A DNA stretch of 64,000 nt from Marinobacterium mangrovicola. GTDB lineage: Bacteria > Pseudomonadota > Gammaproteobacteria > Pseudomonadales > Balneatricaceae. This document shows, piece by piece, positions 45,734-53,328 of this stretch (positions within the stretch are counted from its first letter, which is position 1; each line of letters opens with the position of its first letter). Made by a program: the position numbers and the translations under genes. Below the pieces are notes generated by a model. The model was not told where the DNA came from. It saw only the letters and a list, made by a program, of their open reading frames with translations, and did not search any database. The DNA is taken from contig NZ_SMFU01000007.1 of NCBI RefSeq assembly GCF_004339595.1, forward strand, positions 310,001 to 374,000, read 5' to 3'.

Positions 45734-46501
45734 TCAGGCGATCACCGCCACGGGAGCTTCCTGTTCCGGGTGTTGCAGCAGGCGGATGGGGATGCTGTAA
45801 AGCTCGCTGAGCGCGGCTTCATCCTGAATCTCTGCCGGGCTGCCCTGGAAGGCGACTTTGCCCTGCTTAAGGCCGACGATGTGATCGGCAAAACGCAGTG
45901 CCATGTTGAGGTCATGCAGGATCAGAATGACGCCGCGCTGGCGTTCACGGTTGAGCCGCTTCAGCAGTGCCAGCAGGTCATACTGGTGGCACAGGTCCAG
46001 GGCTGAGGTAGGTTCATCGAGCAGCAGCAGCGGAGCGTTCTGCGCCAGTAGCATCGAAACCCAGGCGCGCTGACGTTCGCCACCGGAGAGCTGGTCCACC
46101 AGGGTGTCGCGGTACTGACTGATATCGGTATCTTGCAGCGCCTCGGTGACGCTTACCTGGTCCTCCTGCTGCCAGCGACCGATCAGGCCGCGCCAGGGGA
46201 AGCGGCCCAGTTTGACCAGTTCGGTAACCGTGAGGCCCGAGGTGCCGGGCAGGCGCTGCGGCATAAATGCGGCGCTTCGGGCGAACTGTCTGGCGCCGTA
46301 GCTTTCCAGCTTTTTGCCATGCAGGCTTATCTGGCCTTCGGTGGGGCGGTTCTGCTGTGCCAGCAGGTTCATCATCGTCGACTTGCCGGAGCCGTTGTGG
46401 CCGAGGATAACCGTCACCCGGTCGGTGGGGAGCTCGAGGCTATCCAGATCGAGAACGGTACGCTCGCCGTGGCGCACCCTGATATTTTCGAGCTTATACA
46501 T
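45734..46501 (-). CDS. fhuC: Iron-siderophore ABC ATPase (FhuC-like)
   Basis: ATPase of 255 residues with Walker A GHNGSGKST (about 34-42), Q-loop FMPQRL, signature LSGGERQRAW, Walker B LLLDEPTSALD and HDLNMALRFAD after the switch His. These are FepC/FhuC/BtuD traits. It energises FhuB. Its start overlaps the fhuF-like stop by 8 nt; 50 bp separate it from fhuD. Confidence 0.9.
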   Translation of the reverse strand: MYKLENIRVRHGERTVLDLDSLELPTDRVTVILGHNGSGKSTMMNLLAQQNRPTEGQISLHGKKLESYGARQFARSAAFMPQRLPGTSGLTVTELVKLGRFPWRGLIGRWQQEDQVSVTEALQDTDISQYRDTLVDQLSGGERQRAWVSMLLAQNAPLLLLDEPTSALDLCHQYDLLALLKRLNRERQRGVILILHDLNMALRFADHIVGLKQGKVAFQGSPAEIQDEAALSELYSIPIRLLQHPEQEAPVAVIA

Positions 46502-47294
46502 CGGTGTTCCATTCCTGACGTAACTGATTGATCCGGCGCTGGCGCGGAATACGTGGACAGGTGGGGCAGGGCTCTGCCGATTGACAGCGGAAGTACTGGC
46601 AGCAGGTCTTGCGGTCCAGTGCGAGCACTTCCCGATCCTGCTGTAGCGGAATACTCATCAGCCGGCTGGCGTTTTCGAGATTCAGCGCGCTCAGCCACTG
46701 CGAGGCCAGTTCCGTGATATTGAGATCCTGACCCTGCTGCCACTGCAGCAGGCAGCCTAGAATACGGTCAGCCAGCAGGCCTTCGCCGAGGCGGCGTTTG
46801 AACGCCCTGGATTCGAGTCGCGCAAAGATAGGCTCGAGGTAGGCCTGTAGCAGACCTGCCTGGCGTTCAATTAATGAGCCTTGCGGCGGAGCCGGCGGTA
46901 TCAGGCTACGAATGCGATAACCGTAAACGCCCTCGGAGCGCTGTTGCTGTTCCAGCCCAGCGAGTGGAAGTTCGCTGTGCAAGCGGTGCACGGCAAGCAG
47001 TGACAGCACGGCAGGTTGCCAGCTGAGCGTCGACCAGGCGTAGGCATGCCAGTAGTGAGGGCCCGCCTCGGGGTTCTGCTGTTCGGCGATGACCAGTAGA
47101 TCGCTGATGCAGTTGTCCAGGTCTGCACTGCCGACCCAGCGTGCGTCTGGGTCCTGCTTGTTTAATAGCGGTGTCAGACCGGGCAGAAAGCGTTGATACT
47201 CGGTATTAAGCTGAGCGAGCAGAGAGCTGGCGTCGAGAGTGGTTGCGGCGGAAGCGGGGGATTTGCTCCCGAGACTCTTTTGATCGATTGCCAC
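46494..47294 (-). CDS. fhuF: Ferric siderophore reductase, FhuF-type [2Fe-2S]
   Basis: Protein of 266 residues with an N-terminal all-helical FhuF domain and a C-terminal cysteine motif CCQYFRC then CPTC (about residues 229-248). Such C-C-x10-C-x2-C motifs bind a [2Fe-2S] cluster in FhuF, which reduces ferric iron from ferrioxamine-type siderophores in the cytoplasm. It is the first gene of the fhuFCDB operon, 170 bp below a Fur box. Confidence 0.85.
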   Translation of the reverse strand: MAIDQKSLGSKSPASAATTLDASSLLAQLNTEYQRFLPGLTPLLNKQDPDARWVGSADLDNCISDLLVIAEQQNPEAGPHYWHAYAWSTLSWQPAVLSLLAVHRLHSELPLAGLEQQQRSEGVYGYRIRSLIPPAPPQGSLIERQAGLLQAYLEPIFARLESRAFKRRLGEGLLADRILGCLLQWQQGQDLNITELASQWLSALNLENASRLMSIPLQQDREVLALDRKTCCQYFRCQSAEPCPTCPRIPRQRRINQLRQEWNTDV

Positions 47295-47331
47295 TGCTTG
47301 CCTCCCTGACGACTGATGATCTAATGACTTA

Positions 47332-47443
47332 TTCCAGCGATTTGTTCCGCGATCTATCCAGCGATCTATCTAGCAACAAACAGAACCAATGGAGCCGGGA
47401 TCTGCGCTGACAATCGCCTATCAACCAATCGCTTATCAACAAA
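47332..47443. repeat. Short tandem direct repeats upstream of fhuF
   Basis: About 3.5 imperfect 12-13 bp units around CCAGCGATCTA occupy 47332-47377. Two 15-bp units, CAATCGCCTATCAAC and CAATCGCTTATCAAC, occupy 47411-47440. They lie between the fhuF start and the Fur box, so probably in its 5' leader. Confidence 0.5.
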
Positions 47444-47467
47444 TAAGAATCTACTAATAATCTAAGA

Positions 47468-47486
47468 GATAATTATTCTCATTTAT
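47468..47486 (-). promoter_or_regulatory. Fur box upstream of fhuF
   Basis: GATAATTATTCTCATTTAT matches GATAAT and TCATT of the 19-bp Fur consensus. Positioned between fhuF (minus) and purE (plus). Confidence 0.75.
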
Positions 47487-47507
47487 TCTTTCCTATAGCG
47501 AAGGTCT

Positions 47508-47523
47508 GGTCAACCGTTTGCGA
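47508..47523 (+). promoter_or_regulatory. PurR-like operator upstream of purE
   Basis: GGTCAACCGTTTGCGA shares the central CAA-N-CG-N-TT-N-C of the PurR consensus but misses the outer bases. It lies 158 bp before purE. Confidence 0.25.
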
Positions 47524-47680
47524 CCTGATCTTGCTGCAAGCCTCCTTATTCGGGCGATGGCTTGCTATAATCCCCCGCCTTCGTTGGCAAGCGTCTTATT
47601 ACCTGACCCGAACGCTTGTCCCTTTGCGTGCAGTCGAGGCCTGGCCCGTCTGCCGAATAGTGTTGTGACAGGAGACACAA

Positions 47681-48169
47681 ATGGGTGCAAAAGTTGCGAT
47701 CGTGATGGGATCGCGCTCGGACTGGCCGACCATGGAAGAAGCCGCAGGGATCCTCGATACCCTGGGCGTGGCTTATCACACCGAGGTCGTTTCGGCTCAT
47801 CGTACGCCGGATAAAATGTTCGACTTTGCCGAACATGCCGCCGAGAACGGGTTCAAGGTCATCATCGCCGGTGCCGGCGGTGCGGCTCACCTGCCGGGCA
47901 TGATCGCCGCCAAAACGCTGTTGCCGGTGCTGGGTGTTCCGGTGCAGAGCAAGGCGCTGAGCGGTAAAGACAGTCTGCTGTCTATCGTGCAGATGCCGCG
48001 GGGTATTCCGGTGGGCACCCTGGCCATAGGCGGTGCTGGTGCGTTCAATGCTGGCCTGATGGCTGCGCAGATGCTGGCGGTTGAAGATGCCGAGCTGTGC
48101 AAGCGTATCGGTGACTGGCGCCGAGAGCAGACCCAGACCGTGCTCGATAACCCCGATCCCCGTGACTAA
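47681..48169 (+). CDS. purE: N5-carboxyaminoimidazole ribonucleotide mutase
   Basis: PurE, class I, 162 residues. Converts N5-CAIR to CAIR in purine synthesis. Seen: the P-loop-like GSRSDWPTM (about 10-18), SAHRTPDKM (with the catalytic His) and [11 protein letters not shown]. The ATG follows GACAGGAGACAC. It precedes purK by 15 bp in the usual order. Confidence 0.95.
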   Translation: MGAKVAIVMGSRSDWPTMEEAAGILDTLGVAYHTEVVSAHRTPDKMFDFAEHAAENGFKVIIAGAGGAAHLPGMIAAKTLLPVLGVPVQSKALSGKDSLLSIVQMPRGIPVGTLAIGGAGAFNAGLMAAQMLAVEDAELCKRIGDWRREQTQTVLDNPDPRD

Positions 48170-48184
48170 CTGATTGCAGGTTTA

Positions 48185-49249
48185 ATGATGTTGCCAAGAA
48201 TTGTCGTGGCCGGTAACGGTCAGTTGGGCCAGATGCTGCAGCAGGCTGGCGCACCGATGCAGTTGAAGGTGATGCCGGTTGAGCCCAACCAGGATATCGA
48301 AGTCGCCCTGCATGCGGATGATGTGATCACCGTCGAGGTCGAGCACTGGCCCGACACGGTCACCGGTCTGCAGTTGAAGAACCATCCCAACTTCCGTAAC
48401 GCCTCTGCGCTGCACGCGGTGATTGACCGTCAGCGTCAGAAGAGCCTGCTGGATCAGCTGCAGGTGCCGACCGCTCCCTGGGTTGATCTGGACAGCGAAG
48501 CGAGCCTTACCGAAAAGCTCGAAAGCCTGGGTGAGCGTGCCGTCGTTAAACGTCGTCGTGGCGGTTATGACGGTCGTGGCCAGTGGCGCTGGCAGCGCGG
48601 TGGTGAGGTTGAAGCCGAGTGGGCGGAAACCTGCATCGCTGAAGCGATGATCCCGTTCAGTCACGAGGTGTCTCTGGTAGGCGCCCGTAACGCCAAGGGC
48701 GAGAAGGTGTTCTATCCGCTGACCCGCAACTGGCATGAGAACGGTATCCTGCGTGCCAGCGTGGCCGGCCTGGATGTTCCGCAGGAGCAGCAGGACAGCG
48801 CTGAAGAGTGGCTGAGCCGCATCATGGACGACCAGAACTACATCGGCGTTATGGCGATGGAGTGCTTTGTCGTGGACGGCCAACTGCTGGTCAATGAACT
48901 GGCGCCGCGGGTTCACAACTCCGGTCACTGGACCCAGGAAGGCGCGACTATCAGCCAGTTTGAGCTGCATCTGCGGGCGCTGGCGGAGCTGCCGCTGATC
49001 AAGCCTGAGATCAAGGGCGTATCGGTGATGTACAACCTGCTGGGCCGCACCTGGAAAACCGAGTGGCTCGGTATCGATGGCGTGCATGTTCACTGGTATG
49101 GCAAATCCCTGCGTCCGGGACGCAAGGTCGGTCATGTGAATATCAATCGCCCGACCCTGGCTCAGCTTGAAGAAAGTCTGAAGGCTCTGAAAGAGCTGGT
49201 GGACGATGAAGATCGGATCGCGTTCGACTGGAGTCTCGAGCAGCTCTGA
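48185..49249 (+). CDS. purK: N5-carboxyaminoimidazole ribonucleotide synthase
   Basis: PurK, 354 residues, ATP-grasp enzyme making N5-CAIR from AIR, bicarbonate and ATP. Seen: N-terminal VAGNGQLGQML (pre-ATP-grasp), ATP-site VKRRRGGYDGRGQW and NELAPRVHNSGHWT near the C-terminal metal site. Length is normal. Followed by a leader with a manganese riboswitch for the next gene. Confidence 0.95.
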   Translation: MMLPRIVVAGNGQLGQMLQQAGAPMQLKVMPVEPNQDIEVALHADDVITVEVEHWPDTVTGLQLKNHPNFRNASALHAVIDRQRQKSLLDQLQVPTAPWVDLDSEASLTEKLESLGERAVVKRRRGGYDGRGQWRWQRGGEVEAEWAETCIAEAMIPFSHEVSLVGARNAKGEKVFYPLTRNWHENGILRASVAGLDVPQEQQDSAEEWLSRIMDDQNYIGVMAMECFVVDGQLLVNELAPRVHNSGHWTQEGATISQFELHLRALAELPLIKPEIKGVSVMYNLLGRTWKTEWLGIDGVHVHWYGKSLRPGRKVGHVNINRPTLAQLEESLKALKELVDDEDRIAFDWSLEQL

Positions 49250-49335
49250 TTCTCTACAGTAATACTTGCCAGTCCGCCCTTTGCACTTGTTCGGCTCTTG
49301 TTCGGTGCGGGGCAGGCTGGTAGTATTGCCCGCGC

Positions 49336-49456
49336 TCTTGGGGGAGTAGTCTGCTTTCCGGTTCCCAGCCGGTGAGCGTCACTGTCAACATAATTGAGCC
49401 TCAATGCTCATGGCAGTGACAACCGTACGTAGCCGGCGGTTTGACGAGACCTAAGA
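49336..49456 (+). ncRNA. yybP-ykoY manganese riboswitch aptamer
   Basis: The conserved elements are in order: GGGGGAGTAG near the 5' end, TGTCAACATAAT, a CACTG/CAGTG stem pair, then ACGAGACC at the 3' end. The P1 helix is formed by TCTTGGG (49336-49342) with CCTAAGA (49450-49456), 7 bp with one G-U. The class binds Mn2+ and commonly controls UPF0016/MntP type exporters, as is the case here. Confidence 0.9.
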
Positions 49457-49519
49457 CACAGCATGCTGCTCTAGGCGGGCCAGCGTGATTGTGTCTTATG
49501 GTTTATGCCCGCCTGGAAG
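49452..49519 (+). promoter_or_regulatory. Riboswitch expression platform with alternative helices
   Basis: TAAGACACA (49452-49460) can pair with TGTGTCTTA (49490-49498), 9 bp, and shares bases with P1. TCTAGGCGGGC (49470-49480) can pair with GCCCGCCTGGA (49507-49517), 11 bp with one G-U, covering the GGA of the ribosome site. The last two helices cross and exclude each other. Translational control is thus likely; the polarity is not decided here. Confidence 0.65.
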
Positions 49520-49526
49520 TCTGTCA

Positions 49527-50090
49527 ATGGAAGCTTTTCTCTCTTCTACTCTTGCGGTTGCTATCGCCGAAATCGGTGATAAAACGCAGCTGCTTACTCT
49601 CTTTCTCGTTGCTCGTTTCCCGGCGCAGCGGATGGCCATTATTCTCGGTATTCTGATCTCTACCCTGGTTAACCATGGTATCTCAGCCTGGTTTGGCGCC
49701 TGGCTTGTGGAATGGATCCCGCAAAACTGGGTTCCCTGGATTATCGGTTTGAGCTTTATCGCCGTGGGTCTCTGGGTGCTGGTACCGGACAAGGATGATG
49801 AAGAGGAGGGCGGTGCTCTCAAATATGGTGCTTTCATTGCGACCTGTATTCTCTTCTTTATCGCCGAGATTGGTGACAAAACCCAGATTGCTACGGTGAT
49901 TCTCGCGGCACGCTACGAAGATGCATTGCTGGCGGTAGTGGCTGGCACGACCCTGGGCATGTTGCTCGCCAATGTCCCGGTGGCCTGGTTCGGTGGCTGG
50001 TTGATGCAGAAGATACCGCTGCACTGGGTCCGCTGGAGTGCCTGCGGACTGTTCGTGTTGCTTGGGGTGGCTTCCCTGACGCAGTTATGA
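49527..50090 (+). CDS. UPF0016/GDT1 family manganese exporter
   Basis: Membrane protein of 187 residues with six hydrophobic helices in two repeats. Each repeat holds the signature EIGDKTQ (about residues 15-21 and 112-118), whose acidic residues bind the transported ion. Bacterial members (MneA/Mnx) export Mn2+. The ATG at 49527 with GGAAG upstream is preferred over a GTG 42 bp earlier, because the latter lies in the expression platform. The manganese riboswitch supports the substrate. Confidence 0.92.
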   Translation: MEAFLSSTLAVAIAEIGDKTQLLTLFLVARFPAQRMAIILGILISTLVNHGISAWFGAWLVEWIPQNWVPWIIGLSFIAVGLWVLVPDKDDEEEGGALKYGAFIATCILFFIAEIGDKTQIATVILAARYEDALLAVVAGTTLGMLLANVPVAWFGGWLMQKIPLHWVRWSACGLFVLLGVASLTQL

Positions 50091-50195
50091 AACAGTTATA
50101 AAACAGATTTGATATAGATCGGATGAACTTTGTTGATTCCGGTGACTCTATGAAAGGAATACGCTCCAGATCGGCCCGCTAGGAGGATAAGAGTC

Positions 50196-50477
50196 TTGAA
50201 GGCCCTGGTTTCACTTGTTGTGCTTACTTTCTCTCTGCTCGCAGGAGTAGAGGAAAGCTCGGCTAATGGAGCCGTAAGCCAACAGTTGGCCATCTGTGAC
50301 TCATCCTCCCTGGTTGATCTGGCGCTGACGCCTGCCAGTGGCGATGCTGTCTGCCCTGCAGCAGTATCGTTGCTTGCGCCTTTAACGCCCTTTATCGGGG
50401 TGGCTCCCTCTAGCCAGCATTGCGCTGGTCGCATAGAAACAACCCGTCATATTCGCGCCCCTCCTGCACTGTTCTGA
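50196..50477 (+). CDS. Putative small secreted protein, 93 aa
   Basis: Protein of 93 residues from a TTG start with a strong AGGAGG 9 nt upstream. The first about 23 residues look like a signal peptide (LVVLTFSLLAGVEESSANG). Three cysteines (about 34, 53, 76) could form disulfides. Family not recognised. A weak hairpin with T-run (50511-50529) follows. The good ribosome site is the main support. Confidence 0.45.
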   Translation: MKALVSLVVLTFSLLAGVEESSANGAVSQQLAICDSSSLVDLALTPASGDAVCPAAVSLLAPLTPFIGVAPSSQHCAGRIETTRHIRAPPALF

Positions 50478-50556
50478 CCCCGCTTTAACTTTACTTACAT
50501 GTTAGCAACGTCCTGTCGGCAGGAGGGTTTTCTCGTGCCGGTGTCAGGGAGGTCAG

Positions 50557-50877
50557 ATGATTACTGCAGTGAATTTTCGTCACGGTATCGATAACCCGGC
50601 TGCGATGCAGCGTATTCAGAGTCGTTTGGATCGAATTGCATCAAAAACCAGTCAGGCTCGCCGTATCGAAGTGGTGCTCGACCGCATCGCTTATGACGGT
50701 AGTCCCGCCTGCAACTATGAGTGCCATATCTCTTTTCGCGGCAAGGAAAAGAAGAATCTGGATATCCGTGCCGACAAACGGCATCCGGATATGGCCATCG
50801 ATGATGCCTTTGATCGTCTCAATATGGCGCTTAGCGGAAGTCTGAATCGTCGTAACCGTAAGCGTCGTGCTGGCTGA
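50557..50877 (+). CDS. HPF/RaiA-like ribosome-associated protein
   Basis: Protein of 106 residues, basic, similar in pattern to the S30AE/HPF fold: beta-alpha-beta start (VNFRHGIDNPAAMQRIQSRL), strand pairs (RRIEVVLDRI and YECHISFRGK), then LDIRADKRHPDMAIDDAFDRL, the C-terminal helix with the conserved DAFDRL. HPF proteins bind the 30S decoding region in stationary phase. The Arg/Lys-rich tail fits rRNA binding. AGGGAGG precedes the ATG. Confidence 0.7.
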   Translation: MITAVNFRHGIDNPAAMQRIQSRLDRIASKTSQARRIEVVLDRIAYDGSPACNYECHISFRGKEKKNLDIRADKRHPDMAIDDAFDRLNMALSGSLNRRNRKRRAG

Positions 50878-50922
50878 CTTGAATCGTTTTTACCTGGCCC
50901 TACTTAAAGGAGGGAAGCAGGT

Positions 50923-52296
50923 ATGACTGAGGAATCTGTTATGAAAAAAAGAGTGTGGTTAGGTGCGTTCGCACTTTGTTCGGCGCTGGCGTTGAACGCT
51001 AACGCGGCGCTGCCAATAAGTGATTCTCAGGGTGAGCAGCTGCCTTCGCTGTCACCGATGTTGAAGGAGGTGAATCCTGCGGTGGTGAACATCGCAACCT
51101 TCTCGACACAGAAGGTGTATAACCCTCTCCTCAATGACCCGTTTTTCCGGCGCTTCTTTAATGTGCCGGAGCAGCAGGCGCGCCCTCAGCAACAGCGCCG
51201 CCAGGCCAGTGCGGGTTCCGGTGTGATCGTGGATGCTGGTGAAGGCACCATCGTGACCAACTACCACGTTATCAAGGGGGCTGATGAGATTGAGGTTTCG
51301 CTGGTAGATGGGCGCAACTTTGACGCGAAGCTGGTTGGGGCTGATCCGGAAGTGGATATCGCTGTGCTGCATATCGAAGCGGATGACCTTACTGATCTGC
51401 CGATCAGTAACTCGGATAAGCTCGATGTGGGCGATTTTGTCGTTGCCATCGGTAACCCCTTTGGGCTCGGCCAGACGATAACCACGGGCGTGGTCAGTGC
51501 CTTGGGGCGCACCGGGCTAGGCATCGAGGGGTATGAGAACTTTATCCAGACCGATGCTTCCATCAACCCGGGTAACTCCGGTGGCGCGCTGGTTAATCTG
51601 AATGGTGAGCTGATCGGTATCAATACGGCGATCATCGCACCGGGCGGCGGTAACGTGGGTATAGGTTTTGCGATCCCTACCAACATGATGCGTCGTGTGG
51701 CTGATCAGATTCTCGATCACGGCGAAGTGACTCGTGGCCAGATCGGCGTGGCGATCCAGGATATTACTCCGGAGCTGCAGGAGGCGTTCGACCTGGAGAA
51801 CGGGCAGAAAGGTGTGCTGGTGACCGAGGTGCTGGAAGACTCCGAGGCAGAAGAGGCTGGTCTGAAGTCAGGTGATGTGATCCTTTCCGTCGATGGCAAG
51901 GAAACTCCGAACGCCGGCCAACTGCGTCACCGTATCGCCTTCTCTGGCATCGGTAACGCCGTGGAGCTGGAAATTATTCGCGATGGCGATCCGATGACTG
52001 TTGATGTCAAAGTAGGGCAGTCCACCTCCAAGTCGGGTGATGTGCGTCTGCATAAGCTGCTTAAGGGCATAGGTGTGGCCAACTCTCCAGATGGTGAAGG
52101 GGTGGTGATCACTGATGTGGATCCCCAGTCTCGCGCCGCTGCGGCGGGCTTGCGCTCCGATGACGTGATTCTGAGCGTTAACCGCAGCAAGGTGAATACC
52201 GTTGCCGATCTGGATCAGGTGCTGTCTCGGGTCGATGACAAGCTGTTGCTGCAGATTCGTCGTGGCCGTGGTGTGTTCTACCTGGTGCTGCGTTAA
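50923..52296 (+). CDS. DegP/DegQ-type periplasmic serine protease
   Basis: Protein of 457 residues with signal peptide (cleavage near residue 29, NANA). Catalytic triad His115 (TNYHVIKG), Asp145 (VDIAVL) and Ser219 (NPGNSGGAL), then two PDZ domains (about 265-355 and 365-457). Quality-control protease/chaperone of the HtrA family. The ATG at 50923 has GGAGGG 8 nt upstream; an internal Met7 is possible. A terminator follows the stop. Confidence 0.94.
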   Translation: MTEESVMKKRVWLGAFALCSALALNANAALPISDSQGEQLPSLSPMLKEVNPAVVNIATFSTQKVYNPLLNDPFFRRFFNVPEQQARPQQQRRQASAGSGVIVDAGEGTIVTNYHVIKGADEIEVSLVDGRNFDAKLVGADPEVDIAVLHIEADDLTDLPISNSDKLDVGDFVVAIGNPFGLGQTITTGVVSALGRTGLGIEGYENFIQTDASINPGNSGGALVNLNGELIGINTAIIAPGGGNVGIGFAIPTNMMRRVADQILDHGEVTRGQIGVAIQDITPELQEAFDLENGQKGVLVTEVLEDSEAEEAGLKSGDVILSVDGKETPNAGQLRHRIAFSGIGNAVELEIIRDGDPMTVDVKVGQSTSKSGDVRLHKLLKGIGVANSPDGEGVVITDVDPQSRAAAAGLRSDDVILSVNRSKVNTVADLDQVLSRVDDKLLLQIRRGRGVFYLVLR

Positions 52297-52318
52297 GCGC
52301 GGTTTCTGCTGATCGATC

Positions 52319-52350
52319 CAAGGGCTGCCTTTGAGGGTGGCCCTTTTTTA
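52319..52350 (+). terminator. Terminator after the degP-like gene
   Basis: AAGGGC and GCCCTT arms around a 14-nt region with inner pairing, followed by TTTTTTA. Confidence 0.8.
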
Positions 52351-52409
52351 TGTTTGGTAGTTCATGTTTGGTGGGAAAGCCGCGCTGCTATGGTTGGCTT
52401 GGCGCAGAA

Positions 52410-52589
52410 ACAACAAAGCCCCGCGGTTAGGCGAGGCTTTGTCGTGAAATTTAATGGTGGTGAGGGGTGGATTGTTCCCCTTCGGGCCGCCGTGCGTTGC
52501 ACGACGTCGTCTCGCGCGCTCTTGGCGATTATGTCGCTCGGCTCGAACCACCTTCGGCGATTCTCATCCATCCTTGGTTTTGCGTAGAT
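52410..52589 (-). repeat. tRNA-Tyr downstream repeat, unit 3 (distal)
   Basis: 180-bp unit. On the minus strand it contains a structured middle, the last 19 nt of tRNA-Tyr at 52455-52473, then a terminator-like hairpin (ACAAAGCC and GGCTTTGT arms) at about 52412-52443. It is the furthest copy from the tRNA. Confidence 0.9.
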
Positions 52590-52769
52590 ACAACAGAGCC
52601 CCGCGGTTAGGCGAGGCTTTGTCGTGAAAATCAATGGTGGTGAGGGGTGGATTGTTCCCCTTCGGGCCGTCGTGCGTTGCACGACGTCGTCTCGCGCGCT
52701 CTTGGCGATTATGTCGCTCGGCTCGAACCACCTTCGGTGATTCTCATCCACCCTTGGCTTTGCGCAGAA
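52590..52769 (-). repeat. tRNA-Tyr downstream repeat, unit 2
   Basis: 180-bp unit. tRNA 3'-end copy at 52635-52653; hairpin at about 52592-52623 with base changes in the arm (CAGAGCC for CAAAGCC). Period to unit 3 is exactly 180 bp. Confidence 0.9.
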
Positions 52770-52938
52770 ACAACAAAGCCTCGCGATTAGGCGAGGCTTT
52801 GTCGTGAAATTCAATGGTGGTGAGGGGTGGATTGTTCCCCTTCGGGCCGTCGTGCGTTGCACGACGTCGTCTCGCGCCGTCGGCGCTCGGCTCGAACCAC
52901 CTTCGGTGTTTCTCATCCACCCTTGGCTTTGCGTAGAA
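52770..52938 (-). repeat. tRNA-Tyr downstream repeat, unit 1 (proximal)
   Basis: 169-bp unit, 11 bp shorter than the others by replacement of a hairpin segment. tRNA 3'-end copy at 52815-52833; hairpin at about 52772-52803. Confidence 0.9.
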
Positions 52939-52972
52939 ACAACAAAGCCCCGCGATTAGGCGAGGCTTTGTT
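52939..52972 (-). terminator. Terminator directly after tRNA-Tyr
   Basis: Minus strand: ACAAAGCC and GGCTTTGT arms with CGC/GCG inner pairs, then TTGTTT. The same hairpin closes each of the three downstream repeat units. Confidence 0.85.
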
Positions 52973-52983
52973 GTGAAAATTAA

Positions 52984-53067
52984 TGGTGGTGAGGGGTGGA
53001 TTCGAACCACCGAAGCTTGCGCGTCAGATTTACAGTCTGATCCCTTTGGCCACTCGGGAACCCCACC
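52984..53067 (-). tRNA. tRNA-Tyr (GTA)
   Basis: 84-nt class II tRNA with encoded CCA. Acceptor GGTGGGG/CCTCACC, anticodon loop CTGTAAATC (GTA), long variable arm and T-loop GGTTCGAATCC are visible on the minus strand. It is the only tRNA in the window. Three tRNA-end repeats follow it downstream. Confidence 0.97.
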
Positions 53068-53078
53068 AGCGGCCGCGT

Positions 53079-53107
53079 ATAATAGAGATCTCGTCGGGGG
53101 CTGTAAA
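53079..53107 (-). promoter_or_regulatory. Sigma70 promoter of tRNA-Tyr
   Basis: Minus strand: -35 TTTACA (53102-53107), 17-bp spacer, -10 TATTAT (53079-53084), then a GC-rich discriminator typical of stable-RNA promoters. Confidence 0.8.
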
Positions 53108-53279
53108 GTGTTCATTGGGTGCATTTGGCCATTTTTTTGATATGCATGATGCGCGCAAAAATTCCTGCTGGAATGAAAAAAATTCTTCTGTATCCTGCAC
53201 ACCCGCTTAGGCCCCGTAACGCTGGGGCTGCCGCCGTTTTGGCTGTAGTGAGAGCGACAAAACCGCACAATTTCAACTC

Positions 53280-53307
53280 TTGAAATAAAGCGTCTTCGCA
53301 CTATATT
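53280..53307 (+). promoter_or_regulatory. Sigma70 promoter of nrdA
   Basis: TTGAAA (53280-53285), 16-bp spacer, TATATT (53302-53307). The -10 lies inside the first NrdR box. Confidence 0.65.
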
Positions 53308-53313
53308 TAGTGC
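53298..53313 (+). promoter_or_regulatory. NrdR box 1
   Basis: GCACTATATTTAGTGC, palindromic 16-mer of the ACAC-WATAT-GTGT type. Confidence 0.85.
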
Positions 53314-53328
53314 CCATGCGCGAACGCG

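Noticed and set aside
52744-53301. 185-codon minus-strand frame covering tRNA-Tyr and its upstream region
   Set aside because: It translates the tRNA itself (the well-known VPEWPKGSDCKSD artefact) and has no ribosome site.
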